DNA of 5,864 nucleotides from contig CALEMZ010000272.1 of NCBI GenBank assembly GCA_937910975.1, forward strand, positions 1 to 5,864, read 5' to 3'. Shown piece by piece: positions 5,801-5,864 of the stretch. The translations under genes were made by a program, and so were the position numbers. This DNA is from an uncultured Pseudorhodobacter sp. Lineage in GTDB: Bacteria; Pseudomonadota; Alphaproteobacteria; Rhodobacterales; Rhodobacteraceae. Below the pieces are notes generated by a model that was not told the DNA's origin, did no database searches, and saw only the letters and a list, made by a program, of their open reading frames with translations. Each line of letters begins with the position of its first letter. Within the stretch, counting starts at the first letter, position 1.

Positions 5801-5864
5801 GGTTGGCAAGCCGGGGCGGCGTTGCACTTTGGCCCTGGTTTCGCAGAATGCATACTTTGTTTCG

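Noticed and set aside
5848..5864. Start of a divergent plus-strand gene at ATG 5848.
   Set aside because: No ribosome binding site precedes it, and only five codons are visible.

Overview
This 5.9 kb window looks like chromosomal DNA from an alphaproteobacterium, most probably a member of the Rhodobacteraceae (Rhodobacter/Roseobacter lineage). The DNA is GC-rich. The Tex and MmcB proteins are of alphaproteobacterial type, the small acidic protein belongs to a family I associate with Rhodobacteraceae, and the tRNA-His has the alphaproteobacterial acceptor end (no encoded G-1, A73). No mobile element, CRISPR array or phage gene is visible.

Layout. (1) Positions 1-1662, plus strand, hold the end of a carbohydrate-uptake operon. 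It consists of the C-terminal two thirds of an ABC importer ATPase (MalK/UgpC type) and a PfkB-family sugar kinase joined by an ATGA stop/start overlap, which fits import followed by phosphorylation of a sugar or polyol. (2) Positions 1663-2077 hold a non-conserved stretch with a short plus-strand reading frame that seems to be broken by a frameshift. It ends in a strong hairpin that can terminate transcription from both sides. (3) Positions 2078-4408, minus strand, hold a complete tex gene, a nucleic-acid-binding transcription accessory protein. Its start is placed well inside a longer open frame that runs back into a tRNA. (4) Positions 4655-4731, minus strand, hold tRNA-His(GTG), with a 246-bp leader before tex that contains a 9-bp inverted repeat. 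(5) Positions 4845-5054, plus strand, hold a 69-aa acidic protein (DUF6324-like) transcribed divergently from the tRNA. (6) Positions 5055-5287 are non-coding, with a small hairpin and a promoter-like sequence that has no gene behind it. (7) Positions 5288-5755, minus strand, hold an MmcB-like PD-(D/E)XK DNA-repair protein. A one-mismatch version of the alphaproteobacterial LexA box lies 31 bp upstream of its start.

Apart from the uptake pair, the genes do not form one pathway. This looks like ordinary housekeeping chromosome, and I see no convincing undescribed system. The points most worth checking are the broken ORF before the terminator, the LexA-like box of mmcB, the inverted repeat in the tex leader and the orphan promoter-like sequence at 5096-5124.
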